64,000 nt of DNA from Betaproteobacteria bacterium (GTDB taxonomy: Bacteria; Pseudomonadota; Gammaproteobacteria; Burkholderiales; Burkholderiaceae_C). The notes under the pieces were generated by a model. That model saw nothing but the letters and a program-made list of their open reading frames with translations. It was not told the DNA's origin and did no database searches. Numbering within the stretch: position 1 is the stretch's first letter; every line of letters begins with the position of its first letter. Location: contig CANGHH010000012.1 of NCBI GenBank assembly GCA_947453725.1, positions 1-64,000 on the forward strand. Direction: 5' to 3'. The position numbers were made by a program, and so were the translations under genes. This document shows, piece by piece, positions 54,566 to 63,800 of this stretch.

Positions 54566-55335
54566 TCAAGAAGCGCCTGGTCGGCGTCATCACCGTGCGC
54601 CAGGGCTGGGCTGTGCAGTCCTTCGGCTACCAGCGCCACCTGCCGCTGGGCCGGCCCGAGGTGCTGGCCGAGAACCTCGACCGCTGGGGTGTCGACGAAA
54701 TCCTGCTGCAGTGCACCGACCGCAGCCGCAAGGGGCTGGGGCCTGACCTGGCGCTGCTCGAACGGATCACGAAGATGGGCCTGTCGACCCCGCTGACCTA
54801 CCAGGGCGGCATCCGCAGCGTCGCCGATGGCGTGGCGGCGGTCCAGGCCGGCGCCGAGCGCATCGCGCTGGACAGCCTGCTGCGCGACGACCCTTCGGAG
54901 GCCGCCGCGCTGGCCGAGCCGCTGGGTGCGCAGGCCTTGATCGCTGCGCTGCCGATGTCGCACGGCGAGCAGGGTCTGGAATGGCTGGACCACCGCAATG
55001 GCCGCTCACGGCCGGTACCGGTCGAAGTCTCGGCGGTGCTGAAGAGCGGCGCCATCAGCGAGCTGCTGCTGGTCGACTGGCAGCACGAAGGCCAGGCCGG
55101 CGGTTTCGATGAAGCCTTGCTCGACGCCGCCGGCCTGCCGGCCTTGCCGGTGATTGCCTTCGGCGGCCTGAGCGAGCCCGAGCAACTGCGCCGCGTGCTG
55201 GGCCGACCGCAGGTCGTGGCGGCCGGCGTCGGCCATTTTCTGTCGTGGCGCGAACACGCCGTGCAGCAATTGAAAGAAGCGCTGCGCGGCCTGCCGCTGC
55301 GGCCCGCCACCTACGCCGGCGCCTGCTGGACATGA
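54562..55335 (+). CDS. hisF: HisF-like cyclase subunit of the sugar amidination complex
   Basis: 257 aa TIM barrel. HisF hallmarks RLVGVITVRQGWAVQSFGY at the N-terminus, YQGGIRSVADG and GAERIALDSLL for the phosphate/ammonia path, and VIAFGGLSEPEQ. It differs from biosynthetic HisF: the usual catalytic Asp near the N-terminus (IPCLDV) is VIT in this protein. This fits use as an ammonia channel, not histidine synthesis. Overlaps both neighbours. Confidence 0.85.
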   Translation: MIKKRLVGVITVRQGWAVQSFGYQRHLPLGRPEVLAENLDRWGVDEILLQCTDRSRKGLGPDLALLERITKMGLSTPLTYQGGIRSVADGVAAVQAGAERIALDSLLRDDPSEAAALAEPLGAQALIAALPMSHGEQGLEWLDHRNGRSRPVPVEVSAVLKSGAISELLLVDWQHEGQAGGFDEALLDAAGLPALPVIAFGGLSEPEQLRRVLGRPQVVAAGVGHFLSWREHAVQQLKEALRGLPLRPATYAGACWT

Positions 55336-56621
55336 CGATGGACCAGGAAGCAATCACCCGGCCCGCCAGCGGCCCTGCTCAACGCCTGCACTGCGCGCGC
55401 TGCCTGTACACCACCGACCACCCGCTGGGCCTGACGCTGGACGCCGAGGGCATCTGCTCGGGTTGCCGCATCCACGAGGAAAAAGACCGCCTCGACTGGT
55501 CGGCACGCTGGGCCAAGCTGGAGCAACTGGTCGCGCCCTACCGCAGCAAGAGCGGCGAGAACTACGACTGCATCGTGCCGGTCAGCGGCGCTGCCGATTC
55601 CTACTGGATCGTCCACCAGGTCAAGCAGCGCCTGAAGATGAACCCGCTGCTGGTCAGCTACAACAAGTACTACAACACCAGCCTGGGCATCCGCAACCTG
55701 GCCAACCTGCGCATCAGGATGGACTGCGACATCCTGCAGCAGAACGTCAATCCGAAGTCGGTCAAGCAGATCACCCGCACCACGCTGCGTGAACTGGGCA
55801 GCCTGTATTGGCACTGCCTGGCCGGGCAGACGGTGTTCCCGGTGCAGACCGCCGTGCGCTACCAGGTGCCGCTGATCATCTGGGGCGCGCACCAGGGGCT
55901 GGAACAAGTGGGCATGTTCAGCCACGAGCACGAGGTCGAGATGACCCGCCGCTACCGCAAGGACCACGACCTGATGGGCCTTGAGGCGGACGAACTGCTG
56001 GGCACCTTCGACACCCTGAAGGAAGCCGACATCTGGCAGTACCGCTACCCCGACGATGCAGCGTTGAACGCGGTCGGCGTGCGCGGCATCTACCTGGGCA
56101 ACTACCTGCGCTGGGACCCGAAGGCCCAGCACGAGCAGATGATCGCGCAGTACGACTACCGCACGGCGCGTTACGCCCGCAGCTTCGAGGCCTACGACCA
56201 CGTCGACTGCTGGACCCACATGGACCTGCACGACCAACTGAAGCTGAACAAGCAGGGCTACGGCAAGGTCACCGACCACGCCAGCCGCGAGATCCGTCAC
56301 GGCCGCCTGACTCGCGAACAGGGTCTGGCGCTGGTCCGCCACCACGAAGGCCAGGCGGTTCAGCACAGCCAGCTGTTCTGCGACTGGCTGGGCCTGGACC
56401 CCAGCGGCCTGCAGTTCATGCTCGATCGCGCGCGCAGCCCCCGGCACTGGGATTCGGCAGCGCCGGGCCACTACCGCTTCAAGGGCCCCAGCAGCGACCT
56501 GCCGGCCAGCCCGCCGTGGACCGCCGGCGACATCGGCCCCGGTGCGAAATTCATCGCCAACGATGTCTTCACCCACGACGGCATCGAGGGCTACGTCACG
56601 GTCGGCAAGGGCTACCGCTGA
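55332..56621 (+). CDS. Second N-acetyl sugar amidotransferase paralogue with altered PP-loop
   Basis: 429 aa. N-terminal Cys4 ribbon (LHCARCLYTTDHP...GICSGCRIH) and overall layout like PseA/WbpG, but the PP-loop reads PVSGAADSYW: Gly and Lys of SGGKDS are both Ala. Later HHC-rich WTHMDLHDQLKLNKQG and REIRHGRLTREQG match the C-terminal part of the family. It may be a specialised amidotransferase for a second sugar, or a non-catalytic partner of PseA. ATGA overlap with the HisF-like gene places it in the same complex. Confidence 0.82.
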   Translation: MTMDQEAITRPASGPAQRLHCARCLYTTDHPLGLTLDAEGICSGCRIHEEKDRLDWSARWAKLEQLVAPYRSKSGENYDCIVPVSGAADSYWIVHQVKQRLKMNPLLVSYNKYYNTSLGIRNLANLRIRMDCDILQQNVNPKSVKQITRTTLRELGSLYWHCLAGQTVFPVQTAVRYQVPLIIWGAHQGLEQVGMFSHEHEVEMTRRYRKDHDLMGLEADELLGTFDTLKEADIWQYRYPDDAALNAVGVRGIYLGNYLRWDPKAQHEQMIAQYDYRTARYARSFEAYDHVDCWTHMDLHDQLKLNKQGYGKVTDHASREIRHGRLTREQGLALVRHHEGQAVQHSQLFCDWLGLDPSGLQFMLDRARSPRHWDSAAPGHYRFKGPSSDLPASPPWTAGDIGPGAKFIANDVFTHDGIEGYVTVGKGYR

Positions 56622-56645
56622 GCCTCAGGCCCGACAGGCCCGACA

Positions 56646-56675
56646 GGCCCTGAAGGCCCGTCAAGCCTTCAGGCC
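56646..56675. terminator. Hairpin between convergent amidotransferase and chemoreceptor genes
   Basis: GGCCC-TGAAGG (56646-56656) pairs with CCTTCA-GGCC (56666-56675) across a nine-base loop, inside a stretch of repeated CAGGCCCGA units. It lies between the two convergent stops and can serve both strands; there is no T-tract. Confidence 0.5.
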
Positions 56676-56677
56676 GG

Positions 56678-58075
56678 TCAGGCCCGCTGCAGGGCGCGCG
56701 GGGTGAACACCGACACCGCCTGCACCAGCGACGACGCCTGCTCGCGCAGGCTCTCGGCCGCGGCGGCCGATTGCTCGACCAGTGCGGCGTTCTGCTGCGT
56801 CATCTGGTCGAGGTCGTTGACGGCGCCGTTGACCTGGCGCAGGCCCTGGCTCTGCTCCCGGCTGGCGTTGGATATTTCGCCGACCAGTTCGCTGAGCTGC
56901 TGCACCGAGCCGACCAGTTCGGTCATCGTCGTGCCGGCTTCCGACACCAGGCGCGTGCCGGTGCCGACCCATTCGACGCTGGTGCCGATCAGGGCCTTGA
57001 TCTCGCGCGCCGCTTCGGCGCTGCGTTGCGACAGCGCGCGCACCTCGCTGGCCACCACCGCGAAGCCGCGGCCGTGTTCGCCGGCCCGCGCCGCCTCCAC
57101 CGCCGCGTTCAAGGCCAGGATGTTGGTCTGGAAGGCGATGCCGTCGATGACGCCGGTGATGTCGCCGATGCGCTTGGAACTGCTGTGGATCTCGTCCATC
57201 GTCGAGACCACCTGACCGACCATCTCGCTGCCACGCTGCGCCACCGCTGCCGCCGAGGCTGCGAACTGCTGGGCCCGGCCGGCCGAGGCGGCGGTCTGGT
57301 TCACGGTGCCGGTCAGCTGCTCCATCGCGCTGGCGGTCTGCTGCAGGCTGCCAGCGGTGCGCTCGGTGCGGGTCGACAAGTCCTGGCTGCCGCTGGCGAT
57401 CTCGCCGGCCGCGGTGCCGATCGAATCGGTGCTGGCACGAACGCTGGTGATCGCCTGCTCGATGCGCTGCAGCGCGGCCATCATGCCCTGGGTGGCGGGA
57501 ATCTGCGTGTGCAGCTTCAAGGCGCCGAAGTCGACCTTGCCGTCGGCGCCGGTCAGGGCCTGGGCCAGCGAGGTCAATTCCGCCCCGGCGGCGAATTCGC
57601 TGTGGGCGCGCTGGGCCAGCACGATCAGCACCCCGGCTTCGGCCACCACATAGGTGGCGTGTTCCAGCACCAGGGCCAGGCTGGGCTGGGTGAAGCACAT
57701 CGGGCCCCAGCCCCACTGCTGCAGGTAGTTGAAGCTGATGTGGTGGACGGCGATGGCGCCGGCTCCCAGCACCACCGGCAGCCAGTGGCGGTAGACCACC
57801 GTCGCGGCCAGGAAGGCGAAGACGGCGAAGTGCGCCTCGTTGCGGCCGCGGGCCACGTGGATCAGCAGCCCCACCATGGCCATGCCCAGCACCGGCAAGG
57901 CGATCCGGCTGGCCACCCCGCTGCGCGATGCCCAGGCCACACCGAGGGACGCGCCGTAGAGCGCCAGGCCCAGGCCCAGTGCGACCAGCAGGTTGTCGAA
58001 AGCCAGCCCGTAGGCCACGGTACCGGAAAACAGCGCCCCGATGGCGATCAGCACGGTCTTGTCGTTGGTGTTCAT
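56678..58075 (-). CDS. Methyl-accepting chemotaxis protein with a multi-helix membrane sensor
   Basis: 465 aa. The first ~190 residues hold about six membrane helices with little periplasmic loop ([49 protein letters not shown]), so it senses within the membrane. Residues ~235-460 form the signalling coiled coil with the hairpin tip [18 protein letters not shown] and [13 protein letters not shown]. No HAMP domain is clear. It is upstream (same strand) of nothing in the chemotaxis family; the flanking genes are the octad-repeat proteins and the sugar cluster. Confidence 0.93.
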   Translation of the reverse strand: MNTNDKTVLIAIGALFSGTVAYGLAFDNLLVALGLGLALYGASLGVAWASRSGVASRIALPVLGMAMVGLLIHVARGRNEAHFAVFAFLAATVVYRHWLPVVLGAGAIAVHHISFNYLQQWGWGPMCFTQPSLALVLEHATYVVAEAGVLIVLAQRAHSEFAAGAELTSLAQALTGADGKVDFGALKLHTQIPATQGMMAALQRIEQAITSVRASTDSIGTAAGEIASGSQDLSTRTERTAGSLQQTASAMEQLTGTVNQTAASAGRAQQFAASAAAVAQRGSEMVGQVVSTMDEIHSSSKRIGDITGVIDGIAFQTNILALNAAVEAARAGEHGRGFAVVASEVRALSQRSAEAAREIKALIGTSVEWVGTGTRLVSEAGTTMTELVGSVQQLSELVGEISNASREQSQGLRQVNGAVNDLDQMTQQNAALVEQSAAAAESLREQASSLVQAVSVFTPRALQRA

Positions 58076-58181
58076 GGTGGTGAGGGATCGTTCCTGGAAG
58101 ACGGCGGGTGCCGGGTTGGCCCGCCCACTCCCGGCTTTTCGGCACGGCGCAGGCGACCTTCAGTGCCGTCGGGCTTGCCGT

Positions 58182-60713
58182 TCAAACGAGGTTCGAGGTC
58201 TGGCGCAGCGTGTCCTCGTCGGCGTGCCGGCGCCAGGCCGGGTGCAGCCAGGCGCCAGGCGCCGGGTGGTCTTCGGCCGGCCCGCCCGGCGGCGGCGCGG
58301 GTGATCCGACCGGCGCGGCCGACCCAGCCGCGCCGGCCAGCAGCTCGGGCGCCGCCGGCGCCAGCAGGTCGGCCAGCCGAGGCGCCACAGGCGGCGCCGG
58401 GGCCTGCCGGCTGAACCAGACATCGGCCACCGCGTGGGCGCGGCCGTCGCTGCCGGTGTAGCTGGACACCAGGCCCAGCAGGTTGCCGTGGTCCAGGCTG
58501 CTGCCCTTGGCGAAGTCCAGGCTGATCGCCAGCACGCCGGCTTCGGCCAGCGTCTTCAGCTCGCCGGGGTCGGTCTTGCCGTTGTGGTTGGCGTCGACCC
58601 AGACCCTCAGTTCGCCCCAGGCGGCGTCGGCCGCGCTGAGCTGGCCGTCGTGGTTGCTGTCCAGCGCGGCCATCGCGACCTGGCCGTTGCCGGCCCGCTT
58701 GCCGTTGGCCAGCAGCGTGGCGCTGCCGAAGAGTTCGCCGCCGTCGTTGATCACGCCGTCGTGGTTGAGGTCACGCACCAGCAGGCCATTGCCCGCGCCG
58801 ACCCAGCCGACCTGCGGCGCGGCGCCGCTGGCCGTCAGGTCGAAGTGCACGCCCTGCGCGGCCGCCAGGGTCTGGATGCCGTGCCCGCTCAAGTCCAGCA
58901 CGATGGGCGTGGCGCCCATCAAGGCCGTGAATTGCGCGGTGCTGAAGACCTGGAAGTCCTCGGCTTCGAAGGCCGCGACCTGGGCCAGGGTCATCGCCGC
59001 GAGGTCGGCGGTCTCGAAGGCCGCGACCTGGCTGGTGTCGAGCGCGACGATCTGCGCGGTGGTCAGCGCGTGGGCCTGGGCCGTGCCCAGGGCCGCGATG
59101 TCCTCGGGCGTCAGGCCGCCGATCTGCGCGCTGCCCAGCGCCACCAGCTGCGCGGTGGTCAGCGCGTGGACCTGGGCCGTGCCCAGCGCCGCGATGTCGT
59201 CGGGCGTCAGCGCCGCGACCGCCGCGGTGCCGAGGGCGACGATCTGCTGCGTGCCCAGCCCATGCAGGGCCGCGGTGCTCAGCGCCGCCACATCGTCCAG
59301 GCTGAGCGCCCGGATCTGCGCGGTGCGCAGGGCCGCGACATCGGCGGCGTCGAAGGCCGCCACCTGCGCCGGGCTCAGCGCGGCGATCTGCGCCGTGCTG
59401 AAAGCGGCGAGCTGCGCGCTGCCCAGACCGGCCACTTCGGCCGGCGCCGTCGCTTGCAACTGGGCGGCCGTCAGGGCGACGATCTGGCCGGTGCTCAGGC
59501 CCGACCATTGCGTGGCGTCCAGTACCGCGATCTGCCCCGGCCGCAGCGCCGCCACCTGGGCGCTGGCCAGCGCCGCCAGGTCGGCTGCATCCAGGCCGGG
59601 CAGGCTGGTGGTGCTCAGGGCGACCAGTTGTGCGGTGCCCAAGGCCGCCAGCTGGCGGCTGCCCAAGGCGGCGAGTTCGGTCGCGGTCAGCGCCCCCACG
59701 GCTTCGGTGGCCAGGGCCCTGATCTGGCCGGTGCTCAGGCTGCTGCACTGCGCCGGCGTCCAGGCGGCCACCTGCTCGCCAGTCAGGGCCGCCACCTGGA
59801 CGCTCGACCAGGCCGCCAGGCCGGCCGTGGCGATGGCCGCGATGTCGCCTGGCTCGATGGCCTGCAGCTGGCCGGTGGTCAAGGCGGCGAACTGCCGGCT
59901 GCTCAGCGTGGCCAGCGTGCTGCTGCTCAGGCCGGCGATGGCGCCGTTGCCGAGCGTGCGCAGCTGCGCGGTGCCCAAGGCCGCCAGCTCACCCGGCAGC
60001 AGGCCGGCGGCCTGCGCCGCGCCGAGCGCCGCCAGTTGCTGGCTGCCGAGCGCCGCCAGCTGGACGCTGCCCAGGCCGGCCAGCGCGTCGCCGGGCAGCG
60101 CGCTGAAATCGTCGGCGTTCAGCGCGCGCAGCTGCTGGGTCGACAGGCTGGCCAGGTCCAGGCTGTCCAGCGCCGTCACCTGGCCGCTGCCGATGGCGGC
60201 GATCTGCCGCGTCGTCAGCGCGGCCCACTGCTCGGGGCTCAGCAGTGCCAGTTCGCTGGCACTGATGCCGGCGATCTGCTCGGGCGTGTAGCGGCTGTAG
60301 TCGGGCGGTGGCGCCGGGGAGGGCACTGGCGCGGGATCGGGCGCCGGCACCGGCACCGGCACCGGCACGGGCACCGGGATGGGGACCGGCACCGGCACCG
60401 GCACCGGCACCGGGATGGGGACCGGCGTCGGCACGGGGTCCGGCGCAGGCGCCGGCGTGGGAACGGGCGCTGGTGTCGGTGTCGGTCCGGGTGCTGGCGT
60501 GGGCGCCGCCACGGGGTCCGCTGGCGGCGTTGCAGCGGGGTCGGGTGCCGGCGGGGCGCTGGGCGCGGCTTCGCCGCCCAGCCAGCGGCGCACGGGCCAA
60601 TACAGCTGGGTGCTCGCCGACTGGCCGATGTCGGTCAGTTGCTCGCCGACCCGGTCCATCAGCCGGCCCAGTTCGGCCACCGTCCGGGTCAGGAGCTGGT
60701 GCAAGGACTGCAT
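58182..60713 (-). CDS. Octapeptide-repeat protein with FrpC-like EF-hand domain (57 octads)
   Basis: 843 aa. Order: short helical N-terminus (1-48), no signal peptide; Pro/Ala/Val linker (50-137) with runs of PV; 57 consecutive octapeptides (143-598) of consensus [STG]-[TS]-x-[QD]-[ILV]-x-A-L; then a conserved C-terminal domain (~600-750) beginning PIVLDLSGHGI with three Ca-binding EF-hand-type loops near 648-660 (DLNHDG), 685-696 (DSNHDG) and 707-718 (DANHNG). That domain is shared with Neisseria FrpC-like and other RTX proteins. A C-terminal Ala/Pro tail ends DEDTLRQTSNLV. I infer type I secretion; no exporter is encoded here. Function unknown; surface attachment or Ca-dependent assembly is a guess. 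Confidence 0.8.
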   Translation of the reverse strand: MQSLHQLLTRTVAELGRLMDRVGEQLTDIGQSASTQLYWPVRRWLGGEAAPSAPPAPDPAATPPADPVAAPTPAPGPTPTPAPVPTPAPAPDPVPTPVPIPVPVPVPVPVPIPVPVPVPVPVPAPDPAPVPSPAPPPDYSRYTPEQIAGISASELALLSPEQWAALTTRQIAAIGSGQVTALDSLDLASLSTQQLRALNADDFSALPGDALAGLGSVQLAALGSQQLAALGAAQAAGLLPGELAALGTAQLRTLGNGAIAGLSSSTLATLSSRQFAALTTGQLQAIEPGDIAAIATAGLAAWSSVQVAALTGEQVAAWTPAQCSSLSTGQIRALATEAVGALTATELAALGSRQLAALGTAQLVALSTTSLPGLDAADLAALASAQVAALRPGQIAVLDATQWSGLSTGQIVALTAAQLQATAPAEVAGLGSAQLAAFSTAQIAALSPAQVAAFDAADVAALRTAQIRALSLDDVAALSTAALHGLGTQQIVALGTAAVAALTPDDIAALGTAQVHALTTAQLVALGSAQIGGLTPEDIAALGTAQAHALTTAQIVALDTSQVAAFETADLAAMTLAQVAAFEAEDFQVFSTAQFTALMGATPIVLDLSGHGIQTLAAAQGVHFDLTASGAAPQVGWVGAGNGLLVRDLNHDGVINDGGELFGSATLLANGKRAGNGQVAMAALDSNHDGQLSAADAAWGELRVWVDANHNGKTDPGELKTLAEAGVLAISLDFAKGSSLDHGNLLGLVSSYTGSDGRAHAVADVWFSRQAPAPPVAPRLADLLAPAAPELLAGAAGSAAPVGSPAPPPGGPAEDHPAPGAWLHPAWRRHADEDTLRQTSNLV
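58920..60287 (-). repeat. 57-unit octapeptide (24-bp) coding repeat
   Basis: Uninterrupted 24-bp-periodic repeat translating to 57 eight-residue units, with no gap or frame change. The first units have a PEQ flavour (TPEQIAGI, SPEQWAAL); most are x-T-A-Q-[IV]-x-A-L. The S/T-x-x-Q/D start resembles a helix N-cap. Confidence 0.9.
59016..59207 (-). repeat. Recent 96-bp tandem duplication inside the octad array
   Basis: Two adjacent 96-bp blocks (59112-59207 and 59016-59111), each four octads. In the first 62 bases they differ at about three positions. Units TPDDIAAL/GTAQVHAL are followed by TPEDIAAL/GTAQAHAL. Confidence 0.8.
60343..60436 (-). repeat. Hexanucleotide microsatellite coding for a Pro-Val tract
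   Basis: On the given strand a run of CCGGCA hexamers, with a 36-bp block (containing GGCACCGGGATGGGGACC) present twice. It encodes alternating Pro-Val/Pro-Ile in the linker of the octad protein. Slippage by whole hexamers would keep the frame and change linker length. Confidence 0.8.
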
Positions 60714-60798
60714 GCGAACGGGCTGAAGACGGCGGGCGGGTTGACGTTCAGGAGGGCCGGGCGTTCAGCGCGCCGGCCCGGCGCTGGGCACCACGCAG

Positions 60799-60834
60799 CG
60801 GGTGGGCCGGGCCCCTGCGGACCCGACCCACCCG
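60799..60834. terminator. Strong GC hairpin between the two octad-repeat genes
   Basis: Arms 60799-60811 and 60822-60834 match at 12 of 13 bases (CGGGTGGG..CCCACCCG) with a ten-base loop, 13 bp past the stop of the upstream octad gene. No T-tract; could reduce read-through or protect the mRNA end. Confidence 0.5.
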
Positions 60835-60846
60835 GTGCGCCTGGCC

Positions 60847-63800
60847 CTACAGCATCAGCTGCTGGGCGCGCAGCAACTCGTCGTCGGCCGCCTGGCGTGC
60901 GGCGTGGCTCAGGCCGCCGATCGGCACGTTGTGCAGCGCTGCCGGGCTGTCGGCAGCGGCCACCGCCGTGCCGCCGCCGAGGTGCAGGTCGGCCGCTGGC
61001 GCGGCCAGCAGGTCACCCAGCTTGGGCAGCTCGGCCGGCGCCGCCGCGGCCTTGGCAAACCACACGTCGGCCACCTGGTGCTGGGTGCCGTCGCTGCTGG
61101 TGTAGCCCGAGACCATCCCCAGCAGGTTGCCGTTGTTGACCTGGCTGGACTTGCTGAAGTCCAGGTTGATCTCCAGCACCCCGGCCTGGGCCAGCGATTT
61201 CAACTCGCCGGCGTCGGTCTTGCCGTCGTGGTTGACATCGACCCACACCTTCAGTTCGCCCCAGGCCGCGTCGGCGGCACCGAGCTTGCCGTCGTGGTTG
61301 CTGTCCAGGTCGGCCATCGCCGCGTAGCCGTTGCCGGCCCGCTTGCCGTTGTCCAGCATGGTCGCCGTGCCGAACAGCTCGCTGCCGTTGTTGATGACGC
61401 CATCGTGGTTGATGTCGCGCACCAGCAGGCCGTTGCCGTCGCCGACCCAGCCGACCTGGCTGGTCTGCCCAGTGCCGGTGAGGTCGAACTGCACCCCCTG
61501 GCTGGCCGCCAGCGTGTGGATGCCGTGGCCGCTGAGGTCCAGCACGATCGGGGTCACGCTCTGCAGGGCGACGATCTGGCCGGTGCTCATGATGCCCCAG
61601 TCGTCACCGCTGAAGGCGTTGTACTGGGTCATGCTCATGGCCGCCAGGTCCGCGGTCTCCAGCGCCTGCACCTGGGTGGTGGTCATCGCGGTGATCTGGT
61701 CCGCGGTCAGCGCATGGGCCTGCATGGTGGTCAACGCCGCGATGTCCGCGGTGCCCAGCGTGGCGAAGAGCTCGGCGCTGATGGAAGCCAGCTGCGCCGT
61801 GTGGAGGGCCGCGAAGGCCTCGGTGCTGAGGGCGCCCAGGTCGCTGCTGCTGAAGGTCGACAACTGGTCGACTGTCAGCCCGCTGGCCTCGGTGGCCGTC
61901 AGCGCCGCCAGCTGGCCGGTGGTCAGTGCGTCGATCTGGCTGGTCGAGAAGCTGGCGAACTGCGCGCTGCCGAAGGCGGCCAGGCTGGTCGTGCCCATGC
62001 CGGCCAGGTCGCTGGCGTCGATGGCCCCGATCTGCGTCGTCGTCAGGGCCGCCACCTGCAGCGAAGTCAGTGCCGCGACCTGGGTGTCGGACAGCGCCGT
62101 CAGGGCATCGACACCGATGACGCTGATCTGCGCCGTCGTGAAGGCCGCGATGTCGGTGGTGCCCAGGGTCGCCACCTGGTCGACGGTCAGGCTGGCCACC
62201 TGCGCCGTGGTCAGCGCCGCGATCTGGTTGCCGCCGAGGGCCGCCAGGTCGTTGCTCGAGACCACGCTGAACTGGTCCAGACTCAGCGCAGCCAGCGCGC
62301 TGGTGCCCAGCGCTGCGAAGTGCGCGCTGTCCAGCGCGACGATCTGCGCCGTGCTGAAGCCCGCCATCTGGCTGCCGGTCAGCCCGACCAGGTCACGGGT
62401 TTCCATCACCGCCATGTCGGCGGTGGTGATGGCCGCGATCTGCGCCGTGCTGAAGGCCGCCACCTGGGCCGAGCTCAGGGCCTGGATGTCGGTGGTGGTG
62501 ATGGCGGCGATCTGGCTCGCCGTCAGCGCGGCGATCTGCGCCGTGCGCAGGGCCGCCACGTCGGCCGATTCCAGCGCCGCGATCTGGACGCTGCTGAACT
62601 GCGCGATCTGGCCCGTGCTCAGCGCCACGTATTGCGCCGTGCCCAGGGCCGCCAGGTTGCTGGTGCCCAGGCCGCTGACTTGCGCGATGCTGAGCGCGGC
62701 CACCTGGTTGGTGGTCAGGTTGGCCATCTGCGAGGTGCCCAGCGCGTTGATCTGGTCGACGCTGAAGTTGTTGACCTGGCCGGTGCTCAGCGCCGCCACC
62801 TCGGTGGTCGTCAGCGAGGGCAGCGCGCTCAGGCTGATGGCGCGGATCTGCGAGGTCGACAGGCCGACCAGCTGACCGGTGCTCAGGGCCGCCAGCGAGG
62901 CGCCGCTCAGCCCGGCGATGTCGGCGCTGCTGAAGCCGCGCAGTTGCACCGTGCTCAGTGCGGCCAGGTCGGCCGTCTGCAGGTTGTGGACCTGCGTCGT
63001 CGTCAGCGCCGCGATCTGGCTGCTGCCCAGGATGGCGAACTGGGCCGACGACAGGGCGTTCAGCGTCGCGGTGCCGATGGCGCCGAGCTGCGCGCTGCCG
63101 ATGGCGGTCAGCTGGTTGTTGGCCAGGTTGCTCAACTGGCTGCTGGTCAGCGCGGCGGCCTGGTCGGCCGACAGCGCGGCGATCGGCGCAGTTCCCAGGC
63201 CGGACAGCGTGGTGCTGCTCAGGCTGGCCAGGTCGGCCGTCTCGATGGCGCGGATCTGGCTGCTGGACAGGCCCACCAGCTGGGTCGTGCTCAGCGCCCC
63301 CAGCTGGGTCGAGCTCAGGGCCACGATGCCGGCGGTGTTGAAGCCGCGCACCTGGGCGGCGGTCAGCACGGCCAGGTCGGCCGTCTCCAGCCCGTTGACC
63401 TGGCTGGTCGTCAGGCCGGCGAGCTGCGCACTCGTCAGCACCTGGAACTGGGCGGTGCCCAGCGTCGCCAGGTCCGCCGCCGCGATGGCCGCGAGCTGCG
63501 TCGTGCCCAGGCCCGACAGCAGCGTGGTGCTGATGCTGCCGAGCTGGTTGGTGCTCAGCGCCGCGGCCTGGGTCGAGCTCAATGCATTGAGCTGCGACAG
63601 GCTCAGCACCTGGATGTCGGTGGTGCCGAGGCTGGCCAGGTCGGCCGTTTCGAGGGCCCGGATCTGCGCCGTGCGCAGCGCGCCGATCTGGGTCGTCGTC
63701 ATCTCGCTGAGCAGGTTGGCGTCCAGCGCGACGATGGCCTTGGTGCTCAGGGCCACCACCTGCGCGGTGCCCAGGCTGCTCAGGTCGGCGGTCTCCATTT

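Noticed and set aside
53939..55335. HisH/HisF read as histidine biosynthesis genes
   Set aside because: No other his genes are near, both are interlocked by ATGA overlaps with sugar amidotransferases, and the HisF N-terminal catalytic Asp motif is changed.
58920..60287. Resemblance of PEQ-type octads (TPEQIAGI, SPEQWAAL) to TAL-effector repeats that begin LTPEQVVAIAS
   Set aside because: TAL repeats are 33-35 residues with a diresidue and helical hairpin; here the unit is strictly eight residues. The likeness is only a helix N-cap motif.
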